A stretch of DNA of 7,934 bases from Planctomycetaceae bacterium (lineage in GTDB: Bacteria; Planctomycetota; Planctomycetia; Pirellulales; Pirellulaceae): the NCBI GenBank assembly GCA_002708345.1, contig PANG01000082.1:9465-17398 (forward strand). Reading direction: 5' to 3'. The position numbers were made by a program, and so were the translations under genes. Shown piece after piece: positions 7,356 to 7,934 of this stretch; the first letter of the stretch is position 1, and every line of letters begins with the position of its first letter. Under the pieces are notes generated by a model. The model ran no database searches, had not been told where the DNA came from, and saw nothing but the letters and a program-made list of their open reading frames with translations.

Positions 7356-7934
7356 TTAACGTTCCGTCTCACCTATCGGTTGAGGTAAGAGGTGTAATTC
7401 AGGGGTTCCCTGGATGGCAAGTAACTGGCGATTGACTGGGATTTCCGTGTGGCTCTGAACGTCTCCATTGACCCACTTGATCTCGAGTTTCTCTACTCTT
7501 CGGGACTCGCCCAGGCCGATCAAAAGCTGCCGCTGGTTACTTGCCAGGTACCCATCTCCAGCAGTCAGCTGCCTGATAAGTTCTCGTGGTTTCTCTCCGC
7601 CGATCGTCACGGTAACACGGGTGCCGATCGCATCTCGCTGGACGCTGCGTCCCCGCAATTGCAGGGCAAGGTAGTTGCCTACCTCGGGTGTCTGGTTGGC
7701 CAGCACGGCTACCGGGGCATCCAGGTGCGAAACGATGAAATCGGGTTTTCCATCACGGTTCAGGTCTCCTACGCTGAGCCCTCTTCCAAGCAGCTTGCGC
7801 TGAAAGTAGTCACCCGCCTGTTCCCCCCGGTCAACGTAGATGCCACCGGCATTCCCCAGGTACTGGGGCTGCATCTGGAAGGGGGATCCCTTGTAGCTGT
7901 AGTCATCCACGTGACCGTTAGCGATCACCAGGTC
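7356..7934 (-). CDS. FG-GAP/ASPIC-UnbV (CRTAC1-like) protein, C-terminal part
   Basis: The reading frame is open to the window edge, so only the last 192 residues are seen; the true start lies beyond 7934. The fragment opens with DLVIANGHVDD, a hallmark of the CRTAC1 family. It continues with a FG-GAP/VCBS-type repeat, GLSVGDLNRDGKPDFIVSH (52-70 of the fragment), whose DxNxDGxxD residues normally bind calcium in a beta-propeller blade. The ASPIC/UnbV domain follows at about 87-160, with GNYLALQLRGRSVQRDAIGT (86-105) and QLTAGDGYLASNQRQLLIGL (122-141). Such proteins are usually secreted, with several FG-GAP repeats and a signal peptide upstream, and are numerous in planctomycetes. Their function is mostly unknown. 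A GTG at 7926-7928 is internal, since family-like residues precede it, and should not be taken as the start. Confidence 0.88.
   Translation of the reverse strand, partial: DLVIANGHVDDYSYKGSPFQMQPQYLGNAGGIYVDRGEQAGDYFQRKLLGRGLSVGDLNRDGKPDFIVSHLDAPVAVLANQTPEVGNYLALQLRGRSVQRDAIGTRVTVTIGGEKPRELIRQLTAGDGYLASNQRQLLIGLGESRRVEKLEIKWVNGDVQSHTEIPVNRQLLAIQGTPELHLLPQPIGETER

Overview
The window looks like ordinary chromosomal DNA from a planctomycete, probably of the Pirellulales/Planctomycetales type. The evidence is indirect. There is a large PurL carrying an N-terminal PurS-like region beside a separate, long PurQ. There is a stand-alone GspF-like membrane protein, and an ASPIC/UnbV-type secreted-protein C-terminus of a kind abundant in that phylum. 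Shine-Dalgarno signals are weak throughout and GC content is moderately high. The lineage call is inference; no rRNA or other marker gene is present.

Layout: five genes lie on the + strand, then two on the - strand. + strand: a class IV PLP-dependent aminotransferase/lyase (187-1083); a type II secretion F-domain inner-membrane protein (1163-2191); prephenate/arogenate dehydrogenase TyrA (2244-3110); formylglycinamidine ribonucleotide synthase PurL with a tandem PurS-like N-terminus (3091-6000); and its glutaminase subunit PurQ (6062-6847). - strand: a DCC-family (DUF393) predicted thiol-disulfide oxidoreductase (7279-6869), preceded by the C-terminal part of an FG-GAP/ASPIC-UnbV protein (7934-7356) whose start lies outside the window. 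The two blocks converge with only 21 bases between the stop codons at 6847 and 6869.

How the genes work together: PurL and PurQ form the fourth step of de novo purine synthesis (FGAR to FGAM). No separate purS is visible here, and the N-terminus of PurL appears to supply that function. TyrA, and perhaps the class IV enzyme, belong to aromatic/chorismate or amino-acid metabolism. tyrA and purL overlap by 20 bases, so they are almost certainly co-transcribed and probably translationally coupled. The F-domain protein has no secretion or pilus partners in view.

No defence system, mobile element, CRISPR array, tRNA or rRNA was found. No gap between genes exceeds 300 bases; the longest is the leading 186 bases, where no reliable signal was found. 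The most notable points are the PurS-PurS-PurL fusion with a separate PurQ, and the tyrA/purL overlap. Neither is a wholly new system.
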